Positions 10,401-24,194 of a stretch of DNA of 64,000 nt are shown piece by piece. Numbering within the stretch: position 1 is the stretch's first letter; the number at the start of each line of letters is the position of its first letter. The stretch is from NCBI RefSeq assembly GCF_047948215.1, contig NC_134465.1:38230153-38294152 (forward strand), read 5' to 3'. The DNA is from Lycorma delicatula (taxonomy: Eukaryota > Arthropoda > Insecta > Hemiptera > Fulgoridae). Below the pieces are notes generated by a model, which searched no databases, had not been told where the DNA came from, and saw only the letters and a program-made list of their open reading frames with translations. Made by a program: the position numbers and the translations under genes.

Positions 10401-13329
10401 TAATTATTTTTTTCTCAAAGTAAAAGCCTATTTTTTAAATTTGTTGCGTAAATAAAATTTTAATTATAAAAAATGTTTTCCTCTAATTTTTACTCGCTTA
10501 ATTGATAAAATGCAATGATGGAAAATTATTAATTGTTAAAACAATGATAACCCCCTTGAATTGCATTATTTTTAATATTTTCAAGATACCTTAATTCAAA
10601 ACTATCAAAATCTAGGTAATAAAATTTTCCATGTACATATTCGTAGCACCATCTGTTTAGTGTTTTATATTGAGAATGCTTATCATACAATCATTAGGTT
10701 TTACGGGGTAGCTGTGTGCAAGGAGCATAAAGAGGTATTTAATGTAATACAAATTTTTTTTATGCATATCAAGTGTGTTATTCTTAAACAAATCGGCTGT
10801 TTCAAGAACTCTTTTTTTATATTGTTTATGCATCTGGTGATTTTGTTGTTAAAAAAACAAATAAAACATTTTTTTTTAACAATAAGTTGACTTCATAGAA
10901 TATAAGAAGTCAAACATATATATGAAGAATATGTGAATATATCTATATATGACTTCATATATACATATTTTCATTTCTTTTACAGACATTTCTGGTAATA
11001 TTAGATTTTTGTATCGTAATATATATTTATAACCTGATATAATTGTGATATTATAAAAAAAAATTTTTATGAAAAAATTAAAAGAAAATTAAAGATAAAA
11101 AATAATGTTTATCCCAACATTTCAAGTTTACTTGCATTCAATAGCGGTTTCTTTGTCATCTTTCTTCATTCGTTTTTTTCTTTCATTGAGACAAATGTTT
11201 TCACCTTTTGAAATATTTGAGAAAGTTTTTTTGCAAATGGGTAATTTTAATCTTATTACTGTGAGGGGTACCGAAGAAGTGAAATCGGAAGGTAAAAGGG
11301 GCAATCATGATTACTATATAACCTATGACGCTTGATGCTTGGAATGAGTAAGTTTTAAAACAATCAGGAATTTTTTTCATTTCTCTTCACTAGTTATTTA
11401 AATTATGTCACAAAAATAAACAAATTTTGTGTCTTTATTCAATAGTACATTATCACTTTTTAAATTTTTTTTCTTATACATGTTAAATTTTATTTTACTT
11501 TTATTTTTGTAATTTTTAAGTTAAGATTATTATTAGCTATTTCATTTATATTTGTAAATTTTAAATTTATGAAAATATATACATAAAAATAAGTAAATAT
11601 AACTCAAATATAACTTAAGTAAATAAATAAGAAGACAAGTAGTCGATAATTTATTAATGTATTTCTTTTGCCGCTGCATGTAATTGAGTGGATATGACTG
11701 ACTAAGCTTGAATCGAGTATGGATCCACCACATTCACATAAGTATCTAAACTACTATATACACCTCATATTATAAAATTAAATATTTCAAGGATAGACTT
11801 CCATCTCAATAGTCAGCTAGGTTGCAACTTCCATTTCTTCATAGCTGCATCATCGCTTCCAAAAAGTACCTGTACAACGTTATCTTGTCATACATGAATT
11901 AGGAAAGTAAGGCAGTAAGGAAAGAAAAAAAATAATTTTCAATTTTATATAACAGGAATGGATTAAAATATAATTTTTATACAAATGCTAGAGAAGTTCA
12001 ACAGAAATGTTGCTCATTTTAAAATTACTTTTACGTTAAAGGGTAAACAAAGGCCTGCAAGCGTTTCATCTGTTTATAATCCTGAACAAAAGTTTTTAGC
12101 TGTAACATAAATCTTTAACCATTACAGGCAAAACCTTTTAAACTATTCATTTGAGCAAGCGGTTAGAAGTAACACCAAACAGATGTTTGTTAAAACAATT
12201 TTTGTATGGCAAAACTCGATCTTGGTTCAGTTCAAACACATTTAAAATTCATAATATTTTTCTTAATTTAAAAATTTTTGTTTTTAAAAAAATATAATAA
12301 TTTAAAAAATTTCAAATTTTTCTAAATATAATTTTACTTTTAAGTAATTTTAATCATTATTAACGGTAACGCTTAACATAAACAACTTCATTTAGGATCA
12401 CTTTAATTTATTAGTTCATCACTTGAAACACTACTACATGTACCTATTTCAACTGACAATTTTAATGTGATATTCATCTTGTAAATTTTGAGTGAGAAAC
12501 ATAAGCATATGTAAACTTACCTATCTGTGTAGATTTGAAACGTTTTTTCTAGTTCTCATAAAAAATGTTGCTAAGAAAATAAAATATATTCTCAGTTACT
12601 TTCCCTTCTATTGACAACAATTCCAGCTGTTTTATTTTATACCAAAATTGTTAATATAAATACAGAAAGTACAATAACATATGAAGGATACGGATAATAG
12701 TATAAAGAAAATATACTCATACTTATATATAAATACTTAAACAATTACTTAAATTATAAATAACACAATTATATAATTTATTGGCACTGACTGGCATAAA
12801 GACAAAAAACCCTCTTTTACCAGTGAGAGTCAATTATTATATTTTTTTGCAATTTATTTTATTATTTATTTATAATAGTAGAAACTTCCAAGAACTTACA
12901 ATTCTAAGCCTTGAAGTATGAAATTTATATAGAGTATTAGATAGTAATTAAAACTCATTACACTAATTAAAAGATCGGATACATCTATAGAAAAATGTCA
13001 GTACAACATTGAATATTGGTAACTTAAATGGCCATCCATAATAACAAATGTAAACAATTCTGAATGGTTATTATTAGATTAATAACTATAAACCATTAAA
13101 ATATAATAATAACAATAATAAAATATAATTATAATAACTATAAATACATTATATACTATAAATATAAGCCATTAAGGAGAAATAATGCTAGCTATCCAGG
13201 TTAACAACATTAAAGTTATGATTTAATGATAATCAATAAGTAGCATAATTAGACTGTAGTATATTAAATAGGGAGTTTTAAGCTAAGTTATTAATTTAAA
13301 AAAATAAATTTTTAATTATCCATTTTCTC
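7466..13329. other. Long AT-rich region without recognised genes
   Basis: Nearly 6 kb with no recognisable protein. It may hold UTR or intron sequence of unseen genes. Only simple-sequence tracts stand out, such as the GA-rich run at 10260-10318 and an imperfect AT-rich hairpin near 10905-10970 (GAAGTCAAACATATATATG against CTATATATGACTTC). Open frames of 60-76 codons here have AT-driven amino acid composition and no motif. Confidence 0.45.
10260..10318 (+). repeat. GA-rich microsatellite
   Basis: Interrupted (GA)n/(GAGA)n purine tract of about 60 bases. The complementary strand is CT-rich. Confidence 0.85.
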
Positions 13330-14690
13330 TGACCCATATTAAGATAAAATTCTTTATCACTTTTCTCCTGAATAAGGTGGCAAGGGGTCATCATATCACT
13401 AAGCTCAGAGCTAATATACATTATCTGCTTGCGTACTGGTTATATTGGAAAATTCAATCTTATACAACTTCAGGCCGCTATTTCTAAAGTTAAATAGATC
13501 ATTCTGGGTCTCCACCTCAAAACTTCCTATATCTATAAATACATCTTAATCAATCTTTAATGTAAAGCTGTCTGATAATCATCATATTGAAATTTCTAAA
13601 AAAAAAAATATTTGCACTACGGTTTAATCTGGGTTTATTTAAAATTGTTTTTATAATTCTTTTTTGGACAGTAAAAAAGTTACCGATATGCTGATTGTTA
13701 AGTTCCGCCGTACTGTAATATTGAATTTACAAATACATAATAAAAAATTTTAGTTCATCGATATGGAGGATGGATACTTTTGGCCTTGTAGAATGAGTAT
13801 GAGAATTTTTTTTACTTTTTGCAAATAAAACTTATATGAGGTTTCCGCTAAACATTTGGATCTAACACTACCCCTACATACTTCATATCGGTTGTTTTAT
13901 CAATTTACGGACATGTACCGACCATTATTAAATAATGGTAAGTTACAGTTTGAGTGGAGTTTTTTAAATCTAGATCGATAGGTGGTTGAACGAGTATGCC
14001 AGGAGAGAACGCATATATTTAGTCTTGGAAACAATCAATCTCAATAAATTATTATCTTAATGATTAATATATTGTTCTCTGCTCGACAGTAAACTGCAGG
14101 CAAAGAAACATCATTGCAAATTAATACTGTATCATCGGCAAAAGAAACAATTTTGCAATATTTTAGTTTTAGTTTTAATATATAGTAAGAATAAAATTGG
14201 GGACAGAAAAGTTCCTTGTGGGTAACTTAATATTATTTCACTGATGATTTGTTTGATCACATTCATCAATTATTGTTTAATTTCAATCACTTTTTAACAA
14301 ATGCTTTCAACCCCTGATTCCATATCTTTCTAATTTAGTTAGCGAATTATGGTTCCCAAACAGTGTCAAATCCCTCGTTAAATCTAAAAAAATAATCAGG
14401 CACTTTTTCTTTCACTAAAACTGTGCAAGATTTCATTTAAGAAATAAATTAGGGCATCTTCAATACTTTTATTGTTCTGGAATCCGAACTGATTTTCTGC
14501 AATATTATTTTTAAGAATAAAACTCATAAGCATAGTTTTAATTAACTTTTCCACAATCTTTGCGACACTACTAATTAGATTGATCGGCTTATAATTCATA
14601 GGTAGTTTAGGGTCATTGAACTTAAAAATCGACTTAATTCTAGCACGTTTAAATTTAGTCGGGAATATACCAGTCATAAAAATTTTATTA
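13330..14690 (-). mobile_element. Decayed jockey-like non-LTR retrotransposon (reverse transcriptase part)
   Basis: Minus-strand remnants of a LINE reverse transcriptase in the correct order. 14677-14396 carries the early fingers/palm blocks (TGIFPTKFKRARIKSIFK, NYKPINLISSVAKIVEKLI, NQFGFQNNKS). Beyond a frame change come LERYGIRGLKAF and FADDTVLIC near 14125, which is the catalytic box with FADD in place of YADD. The thumb side follows (a KYVGVVLD-like block near 13880, NSILQYGG near 13720, and RIIKTILNKP). Numerous stops and shifts show it is dead. The 5' endonuclease half is missing and the element stops where the plus-strand RTE-like LINE begins. Confidence 0.75.
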
Positions 14691-14744
14691 ATAAATAATG
14701 ATAGGGGGAATTTAAATATGGGAAGAAATACATTTAATGGTAAC

Positions 14745-17435
14745 AGCCATCTAATGAGCAGATCTAATCAAATAATGAGTAGGCAGAAGTAGGTTTTATA
14801 ATGAACAAGAAGGTAGGGAAAAGAGCAGAGTATTTCAAAATGCACAGCGATAGAATCATTGTAATAAGGATAAAATCAAAACCTAAACCGACGATTATTA
14901 ATGTCTATATGCTTACAAGCACCCATGATTATGATGATGAGGTAGTGTATGCGCAAAGAAATTGACGAAGCAATTAAACACGTAAAAGGGGATGAAAATT
15001 TAATAATAGTTGGAGATTGGAATGCAAGCAAAGACAAGGAAGGAAATATAGTGGGTGAATACGAGCTGGGCAAAAGGAATGAAAGAGGAGACTGACTTTA
15101 TAGAGTTTTGCACAAACTATAATTTAGTAATTGCCAACACCCAGTTTAAAAATAATAATAGAAGAATATACACATGAAAAAAGTGAGATGAGACTGCAAG
15201 GTATCAAATAGATTATATCATGGTTTACAAAGATTTAGAAATCAATTCATCGACTGCAAAGCTTACCCTGGAGCAGACATTCACAACGACCATAATTTAG
15301 AGATAATGAAATGTAGATTGGGGTTTAAAATCCTGAAGAAAAGGTGTCAGATGAATCGGTGGAATTTAGAGAAGCCTGAGGAAGAGGAGGTAAAGAAGAT
15401 TTTTGAGCAGGACATCGCAAGAGGTCTGAATAAAAAAGATAAGCTAGAAAATTTAGAAGAATGGAAGAATGTTAAAAAGGAAATTATTAATCAGCACAAG
15501 CGAACTTAGGCGGAACAAAGAAACTGGTAGAAAACCTTGGATTTCAGAGGATATATTGCAGCTGATAGATGAACGTAGAAAATATAAGAATGCTAGTGAT
15601 GAAGAAAGTAAAAGGAACTATCGGGAATTAAGAAATGCTATAAACAGGAAGTGCAAACTGGCGAAAGAAGAGTGGATTAAAGAAAAGTGTTCAGAAGTGG
15701 AAAGAGAAATGAACATTGGTAAAATAGACGGAGCATACAGGAAAGTTAGGGAAAATTTTGGGGTACTTAAATTAAAATCTAATAATGTGTTAAACAAGGA
15801 TCGTACACCGATATATAATACGAAAGGCAAAGTAGATAGGTGGGTGGAATATATTGAAGAGTTATACGGAAGAAATGAAATAGAAAATAGTGTGATAGAG
15901 GAAGTTGAGGAGGATGAAATGGGAGAAACAATACTGAGATCTGAATTTAAGAGAGCATTAAAAGATTTAAATGGCTGAAAGGCTCCTGGAATAGACGGAA
16001 TACCTGTAGAATTACTGCGCAGTGCAGGTGAGGAAGCGATTGATAGATTATACAAACTGGTGTGTAATATTTATGAAAAAAGGGAATTTCCGTCAGACTT
16101 CAAAAAAAGTGTTATAGTCATGATACCAAAGAAAGCAGGGGCAGATAAATGTGAAGAATACAGAACAATTAGTTTAACTAGTCATGCATCAAAAATCTTA
16201 ACTAGAATTCTATACAGAAGAATTGAGAGGAGAGTGGAAGAAGTGTTAGGAGAAGACAAATTTAGTTTCAGGAAAAGTATAGGGGCAAGAGGAGCAAGGA
16301 GCAATCTTAGGGCTCAGATTAATAGTAGAAGGAAGATTAAAGAAAAACAATCCAACATATTTGGCATTTATAGATCTAGAAAAGGCATTCGATAATGTAG
16401 ACTGAAATAAAATGTTCAGCATTTAAAAAAATTAGGGTTCAAATACAGAGATAGAAGAACAATTGTTAACATTTACAGGAACCAAACAGCAGCAATAATT
16501 GAAGAACATAAGAAAGAAGCTATAATAAAAAAGGGAGCCTGACAAGGATCCCAGTTACTTTTTAATCTTTACATAGAACTAGCAGTTATGTGTTGCAGAA
16601 CAATTTAGATCCAGAGTAACAATGCAAGGTGAAAAGATAAAGATGCTATGATTTGCTATTGATATGGTAATTCTTACTGAGTAAAAAAGATTTAGAAGGA
16701 ACAATGAACGGCATGAATGAAGTCCTGTGGAAAACTACTGCATGAAAATAAACAAGAACAAAACGAAAATAATGAAATGTAGTAGAAATAATGAAGATGA
16801 ATCACTGAATGTAAAAATAGGAAGAGAAAATATTATGTAGGTAAAAGAATTTTGTTATTTGGGAAGTACAATTACTAAAAATGAACGAAGCAGGAGCAAT
16901 ATAAAATCCCGAATAGTACAGGTGAAACGAGCTTTCAGTCAGAAATATAATTTTTTTACATGAAAAATTAATTTAAACATCAGGAAAAGATTTTTAAAAG
17001 TATATGTTTGGAGCATAGCTTTATATGAAAGTGAAACTTGGACAATCAGAGTATCTGAGAAGAAAATATTAAGAAGCTTTCAAAATGTGGTGCTACAGGA
17101 GAATGTTAAAAATCAGATGGGTGGATAAAGTGACAAATGAAGAGGTGTTGCAGCAAACTGATGAAGAAAGAAACATTTGGAAAAATATAGTTAAAAGAAG
17201 AGACAAATTATAGGCCACATATTAAGGCATCCTGGAATAGTCGCTTTAATATTGGAGGGACAGGTAGAAGGAAAAGGAAAAAATTGTGCAGGCAGGCTAC
17301 GTTTGGATTATGTAAAACAAATTGTTAGGGATGTAGGATGTAGGGGGTATACTGAAATGAAATGACTAACACTAGATAGGGAATCTTGGAGAGGTGCATC
17401 AAACCAGTCAAATGACTGAAGACAAAAAAAAATAT
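14745..17435 (+). mobile_element. RTE-like non-LTR retrotransposon, 5'-truncated and decayed
   Basis: Plus-strand remnants of an endonuclease plus reverse transcriptase. The endonuclease lies at about 14800-15310: GDWNA near 15015, YQIDYIM near 15205, and the DHN catalytic block near 15287. A basic linker follows (15306-15978). The RT starts near 15990 with KAPGIDGIPVELLR, then MIPKKAGADKCEEYRTISLT and SKILTRILYRRIERRVEEVL. The catalytic box near 16650 is degenerate (FAIDMVIL). The tail ends with GYTEMKRLTLDRESWRG and SNQSND near 17400. Many stop codons and shifts are present. The same family, in a different copy, lies at 31785-34640. The N-terminus is cut off where the jockey-like remnant ends. 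Confidence 0.82.
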
Positions 17436-17640
17436 TTTTTTTTAACTTTAATTTAAATATATTGATTTATTAACTTCTCATTATTAATTTTTTTACGATG
17501 AATAAAAAAAAAAAAAAAAATAGAAAAAATATCAGAGAATTTAGTAATGAAATAAATTTAATGTACTTTTCATTTAAAAAAACGTGTATATGTAATTTAA
17601 GAGGTATGCAAGGAAGTCATGTCGTGACAACACCAGATTT
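17436..17640 (+). repeat. Unclassified dispersed repeat, copy 2 (partial)
   Basis: Carries the AAATATATTGATT stretch near 17453 and the block at 17576-17637 (AACGTGTATATGTAATTTAA, then GCAAGGAAGTCATG) shared with 1999, 54969 and 55731. It directly follows the 3' end of the RTE-like LINE, so it may be either that LINE's insertion target or a shared tail. Confidence 0.5.
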
Positions 17641-20462
17641 TTTTGTAATAGCTTCATGAGCTGATGCTGGATTAAGGAACAGTGACTGATCCCATAATGT
17701 AATCCAGAACCATCTCCCTAAACCGATTTTGTCATCCAAACTCAGTGAAGGTATGTCATGGACATGACTTTTACCTGTATCAGTAAGAAATTGATTTAGT
17801 GTATTTATATTTATTCTAACATTACCATTCACAATATTTTTATTAATAATTTCTTTCATTATTTACCAATTTTATAGTTATTGTTTTTGTAGTCATTAAG
17901 TTTAGTACGATAATAATTTTATTTAGAGACAGAAATTAATTTTTTCGGAAACTTATTGTAATTGTTATATTTATTTCGTAGTTGTATATTAAGTGGTTGT
18001 GTTTTTAAATGGTCATGTTAATGGAGCGGATAATACCAATGGTGATCTAAGGTTTTAATTTTATTTTTTTTATGTGGGATGTGTGATGTAATACTCACAG
18101 TAATAATATGGTAAAAAACTATTCAAACAGGAGTCAGTTAATTTATCTACATCATAGCTATCATTATTATATATAAAATTCCAGTTCTCTTGGAAAATAG
18201 ATTTTAGTAAGATGTCAATTAATTTTGAATATAGTAGCATTGTTTTTTCCAATCAAACCAGTATTATATTTGGCATCTAAAAGTATATGAAAGGAAACTA
18301 TATGAAAGGATCAGTAATATTAGTTCCTAACACATTGCTAAACAGTTTTTAAATTTATTGTTAGTGTTCTTAAAGAATACATGAACTAGATATGAACATG
18401 AAGTTGTAGTATATCTTGTAATTACATTTAAATGCTTTATTCTCTATGCACTATTATTGTGACAGTATTGTACCATGCAACTTAACAACAGTGATCAAGG
18501 TTGTTGATAACAAAAATAAAGGAGCTTTTTTCTTTTAAATTTGCTTTACTTGTGTCACGAGTAAAAAATTTTTTAACTATTACGTGAAAGACAGTTCTTC
18601 AATATTTACAAATATTTGTAAAAAGAATTGCAGTAACAATTATCCAAAATGTATTCAGGAAATAAATTATTCAAAAAACAAAAATAATCTGTCATAGTAA
18701 GTTTACTGCATTGGTGTTTTTTAACCGATAAAATCCCAATTATTAGTAAATATAAATAACTTATGAAAAAAATATGTTACCGAGGCCCACCATTTTCTAG
18801 AAAAGATTGTCTGAATGATACAAATTTTCAGTTCATTCTTATTCTCTATTTGTAATGGACTTTATTCTATAACATAATATCCTGGATACATATCCCGTTT
18901 TATTTGTTAAGGTAAAAGCTACTTATTTGAAAGCAACTTGAATGCACTTGGATTCAGACAGTTACTGAGTTGATGTTTTGTTTGATCTACACAATATCTA
19001 ATGAGTTCTAACAGAAAATGTAAACAGTATTGAAGCGAAGCATCATGAGTTCCTATAATAAAGCCAATTCACCGATTACCTTAAAACTGTTATCAATCAA
19101 TAACGCAAATCATTGACTATATGAGAATATATATAATTTAAAATAAAATTCCTCAGTTAGGTAAAATTTAAAAATGTATCATTCAGTGTAGCCAAAGTTA
19201 AGGAGGATCAATATAATTAGTAGGCTTATTTATAATACAATATAAACCACTCATAAATACAATACACACACTCACATATCACAGCTAGCACGTACATGGA
19301 AATCAGAACATAAATACAAAAAATTATTTTAACAGTAAAGACACAGGAAACGGTCACAATTATACAATCTCTAAATGTTTCAAAATAGAACAGTTTCATA
19401 GGGATAACACGGATATTTTATTTAGAATCAACACAAAATAATACGAACTAGCGATAAAATAAAAACTATCATTTAATTAGAAAAAAGTAAAATGCTTACT
19501 TACAATATTTTCATAAACAATTAATTTGCATATTTTTTTCATAATGGTCAAATTTTTTGCAGTAATTAAAGACTGCTGCCATGTCATCCTTAAAATAAAA
19601 ATAATCAATAAATTTACGAACGGTGGAGAAAAGATACTAACCCGGCAGCAGTTCTACATAGTTTTTCGTAATACGCAAAATGTTAATTTGCAGTGACAAC
19701 TTTACATTACCCTCTCAAAAAAAAACCCAGTCCACACGCTACTGACAAATCTTGAAAAACAGATTCAATCTACGATCATATGACTTCTTACCAACTGTTC
19801 AGAAACTGACAAGGTCGGCAATATTTTACTATTATTAATTTATTTTGAAATAAGTAAATTATGTCAACAAAAATCAACTTAAGCGCTACTACATATGATC
19901 ACGTGACTCGACTGTTTATTATTTTTTTAAATTTGTTGCAGTTAGTTAATCACGATTTCATAAAAAGGAAAAAAGTTTGAATGGATTTGCAATATCTTGC
20001 TTACTTTAAATAATTGCGCCATAGAAAATATATATGATTTCAAATTCGTTATTTTTACAAATTATTATTGGGAAAAAAAAATAAATAAATTTTTGTTAAA
20101 AAAAAAAAAAAAAATAGAGTATTATATTTAAAATTAATAGTTTTATGACTTCAAGAAATTCATTAGATGAAATCTGTTAAAATATAATTGTGGTGTTCTT
20201 CTTTCCTAACGTCAAAAAGATTCAACAGGCTATGATGTAAATAAACAATGTAAGTTGTGTTTTGTTTGTTCGGTGTGGAAAGGCATTATTTTATACGCGA
20301 CATCAAAATAGTAAAGTTGTTTATGTAATATGTTTTAATACTAACTGGATAATTGTTGCAGTATTACTTCTAATATTCATGTATTTTTAATATTAAACCC
20401 TCTTCAACGACGGAAACTTAACCTTGTATATTAATTTTAAATATTGTGTTCAGTTACGGAAA
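17641..20462. other. Upstream region of the CFAP97-like gene
   Basis: AT-rich, with no gene recognised. The last few hundred bases before 20463 should contain the promoter and 5' UTR of the CFAP97-like gene, but I can identify no definite core promoter element. A run of A (20100-20114) is the only simple tract of note. Confidence 0.4.
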
Positions 20463-21284
20463 ATGCCTTTAAGTAATGTAAAATCTTTACACAATATTAA
20501 TAAATCTACTAATGATACAATAGATTTTGACTTTTACGATTCCGATTTCAATAAAAGTGATTGTAATGAAATTAACCCTGGTGTAAGAAAAATAGATATA
20601 AAGCCATTACAAAGAAATCCTGGAAAAATCCATGATTTAACATTTGAGAAAAATGTAGGATCCAAATTTGGAGATGATTTAGTTTATTCAGAGAATGAAT
20701 TAACGAAGTGTATTGCTTTTGAAAGAAATAATTCAGCGAGTCCTGATTCTACAAGTAGTAGTATAGTTAGTGTAAGTACAGCATCGAAAAGCAGTAGTGA
20801 AGAAGATAATAGCCCTGTATTAGAAAGTTTAAATGTCAGTTCACCATCATCTGATCTAACAACTGTAACTCCTATGCCTTTTTCTTGTTCAAGTAGTAAT
20901 TCATCGATTAAGAACTTTGATAAGGATGAGGATAGTCAGTCAGTAGAAGAAATATGTGAAAAATCTGATATGAAATTACTTGCTGATGCAGTTGAAACAC
21001 TATCATTACAACATAAAAATATGCGCTCACAGATCAAAACATTTCCATGCAATACAAATAGATCACAGTGTAACAGAACAAGAAGAAAAAATATGACATT
21101 TACAAATGAACAGTTAAGAAAAATTAATAGAGAAAATGAAATACTGCTTAAAAAGATAATGTCGTATTCCAAACCCAACACTAAGCCATCAGTTATGAAT
21201 AATACATCACCACCGACATGTGTTAAAGCTAGTGCAGCCATCAATCGAAAGAAAAACCAGCGCCAAATAAATCATGATAACTAT
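20463..21284 (+). CDS. CFAP97/hemingway-like ciliary protein, exon 1
   Basis: Exon 1 encodes 274 residues; with exon 2 the protein is 296. CFAP97-family proteins (Drosophila hemingway, vertebrate KIAA1430) act in assembly of motile cilia and sperm flagella. Residues ~1-200 are acidic, asparagine/serine-rich and probably disordered (for example STSSSIVSVSTASKSSSEED). The family signature begins at ~205: RRKNMTFTNEQLRKINREN followed by ILLKKI, then a second half near residue 260 (AAINRKKNQRQINHDNY). I use ATG 20463 because no in-frame ATG lies upstream. The frame stays open past 21284, but the sequence there is a consensus 5' splice site, GTAAGT (21285-21290). Splicing in phase 0 to 25365 completes the conserved block, whereas read-through ends in an unrelated 12-residue tail. 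Family assignment rests on the motif; which paralogue is uncertain. Confidence 0.8.
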
Positions 21285-21417
21285 GTAAGTGTGATTAGTA
21301 TCAGTCAGCATAAGCTAATATAGGTGGAATTAAAAATGTTTAAATCCAAAGTTGAAAAATAATAAACTTAAAAAAGTATGAATTATTTAATGTAGATAAA
21401 TTAACAGTTAATATAAT

Positions 21418-21715
21418 CTACTGTACCAGCACATTGATATGTTCTCTGGATCTTTCGGTTTACTTGGAAGCCATCATAGAGTTAAAATTAATGCATTAAA
21501 GTCAAAGTTTAAAAAATCATAGTTAAAATTTAAAAGCTGCCATAACTTATGAGTGTACTAATAAGAGTGGACAGTTAAGACTGTTTTTAAATTTTAACTA
21601 TTTTTTTTTTTTTTTTTTAACTTTGACTTCATGGCATTAATTTTAACTCCTGATGGATGTCTTACAAGTAAGCCAAAAGATCTAGAGAACATATCTGCAC
21701 GCCGGTGTGGTGTAT
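21418..21715. mobile_element. Fold-back MITE inside the CFAP97-like intron
   Basis: Two arms of about 120-130 bp in inverted orientation (about 21420-21540 and 21575-21712) share GATATGTTCTCT, GAGTTAAAATTAATGC, AAGTCAAAGTT and AGTTAAAATTTAAAA. They are separated by a ~35-bp loop, and the right arm has an expanded poly-T. There is no coding capacity. It sits about 130 bp downstream of the exon 1 splice donor. Confidence 0.7.
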
Positions 21716-23269
21716 TTATATTAATTAATTTATTTAGCATATCAGCAGTACCATGTTTGAGAAATTATTTAATATAGGTTGAATACACTGCCAAACCCAA
21801 ATGGTGTAGTAGAAATTGACTACAAACACTTCTAGTACGTTACAACTTTGTGCCTTGAAAACACATCCCCACATGTGGTCATATTTAAAATACACTGATT
21901 ATTTTGCCGCACCATACTAAAATATTACTTATTTAAAAAAAATATATGTAACTGTGAGCAGTGTAATTTAAAAATAACTGAGTATATATCTTTTCTTTTA
22001 TTAAAACTTATAAAGATTTGTTGTACTAGTTACAGATGTAACTAGTTTGATTTTCATTATATTGTTGGTTAATATGGAGAGGATCATGACTTCCTTTGCC
22101 AGAAGTAGTAGTTTCAACACAAGTCACATCAGTTATATTTTAATGCTGATAACTCCTCAGCACTTATTTTTTATTACTATTCTTTTGTTGGGTTGTGATC
22201 AATAAATGAACCATTTTCATTTAAAGTACATCATAATAGATTTTAAATGTATAGCATATGTATTGTAAAAACTGTCAAATGTTTTTTTTTTTTAAACTGA
22301 GGGTAAAAGAATGCCAAATTTGTTTCATTATCAGTTAACTAACCTACTATAAAAAAATATTAAGATACATTTTGTAAGATTATCTTAAAAAATTAAACAG
22401 TTAATAATTTTAAACCAAAGCAAGTGATAAAACTTGGGATGTGTCTAGCATCTTATTATAAAGATGTCTCACTGACCTATAAAAGAACTGTTTTAATCTA
22501 CGTTAAAGAGAATAGAGAAAACTCAGGTTTATTTAATTGCTATTATTTTTAATGTTCATGATTAAGGATATTTGCTAGTGATATTATTTCTGTAGTCAGG
22601 TTTAATCGAAGAGGATATTGTTACTGTGTAGAAATAAATGCACAAAGATTTAGTAATCATTTACCAAATGTCTTTCTGGATCATATTTAACAGCACCATA
22701 ATAATTTGATCATTAGACTTTTGAAGGAATACCCCCAATCTGTATTAAATAATAAAATATAATTGAATTTTATTACATAAATTCCTTAATATAAAGTAAA
22801 TATATTATATTTTAATGACTTAAATTGTTAAAATTATCAGACAGTGCAAAAAAAAAATTAACATCTAACTTAAGATAAATACCGTATGTACTTAATTTTA
22901 AATATTTTAAAAATCATTTTGGTCAGTAATATTAATATGCAAGTATTAAAAAAATTTATGACAATTACATGTGCACATATACATTCTCATAAATATGAGA
23001 ACTCTTTTGTTTAGTGAACTGTTGTTTAATAGTTTAAATTGTCTCCAGTTTAGAATACAATTGATTTTGTTTACGATTTTTTCTCTTAGGTTTAAAATAA
23101 TTTTAAAAATAACTATCTGTTTTGTTTCCTTTGCAAAAAAAGTTAAAGGAAAAAGCTTGTACAAAGAATTAAAAATATCTATATTGTATTGTAAGGGTAA
23201 ATTTTTTGTTATTTATCTATGAAAATTTGTGAAAAAAACAATCTTCCCACTTTCCTTGGTAGTCCAATT

Positions 23270-24000
23270 TCATAAAACAATCTTCATGCTTTCCTCCATA
23301 GTCTCCATTTCACATGCATTCTGCTTCATTGCTTTTCTTCCAACTCTTACATGACCCAAGCATATCTACTTCTCACTTATACATTCGGCATTCTTTATCA
23401 CTATTCCTCATCATTTACAATCTTGTACTGCCTGCTTCTGATCTCAGTACCTTCATCCTCTGCTGCTTACTCCAATCCTCTCTGACTTGTTACCCTTTTT
23501 GTTTCTATGCAAGTAACTCTAAGTGTGTGACATGGTGTAGAGAAGCATTTTTACCTTCTACAGTATATATATATATCCTACAACAAATGTTTTATGCTAG
23601 AAAAAAATATTGCTTTCATTCTCAAACTATTACAGAATTTATGACCAGTTCTTCCATCTGTTCTGGTCTCCGCAATTAAGATGTCAGTTTTTCAATTTTC
23701 TTTTAAACTTTTATCTCATTGAATTCATTCTCTCCTCCTAAAATTTGGACTTAACATTTCCATTTCCATTATAGCAGGAAACAATATATTTTCACTCTTC
23801 AAGCACTTACCTATGCCAATTTATTCCCAATATTAATTCTAAACAGACACTATTAATTCTGTACAGTAAAAAAGCCACAGCCGTAATCAAGTCATAGTGT
23901 GCCCTATTGAGATCTCTTTCAAACAATCTCTCTGAATGGATTCATAAGCTTTGTTTAAATGAATAGTGGTCATTTCTTTACTGTTCTCCCAGTTCTCAAT
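23270..24000 (-). mobile_element. Heavily decayed LINE reverse-transcriptase fragment
   Basis: On the minus strand near 23990-23860, after small shifts, the sequence resembles the LINE RT block around the first catalytic aspartate (a NKAYESIQRD-like stretch where F(I/L)D..KAFD is usual). The plus strand is CT-rich over 23280-23720, like the other reversed LINE copies in this window. No intact motif remains and the clade cannot be told. It lies inside the CFAP97-like intron. Confidence 0.4.
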
Positions 24001-24194
24001 TGGCGATGTGTGCAGTACTTTTTATGAGGCCAAAATCCACATTTTTTTTTTTTTTTAATGAAAATAGTCCAAAATGAAATTGTCATTTGATGTGTTTTGT
24101 TCATTTTATTTTAGTTTGGGAAAGTGTGCTTAATTAAATTAAATTAGTCAGATCATTAAAAAATATTTTTTTTTAAGATAAAAAATTACTGATT

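Noticed and set aside
15618..16055. 145-codon minus-strand frame rich in serine and leucine
   Set aside because: Antisense to the RTE-like linker and RT, which carry the known motifs on plus.
17617..17859. 80-codon minus-strand frame with mixed composition
   Set aside because: Overlaps the dispersed repeat block, has no motif and no splice context; treated as chance.
20936..21244. 102-codon minus-strand frame
   Set aside because: Antisense to the CFAP97-like exon 1; the family motif is on plus.
21285..21323. Reading the CFAP97-like gene straight through to the TAG at 21321
   Set aside because: The last 12 codons have no family similarity and begin with a consensus GTAAGT donor; exon 2 at 25365 restores the conserved block.
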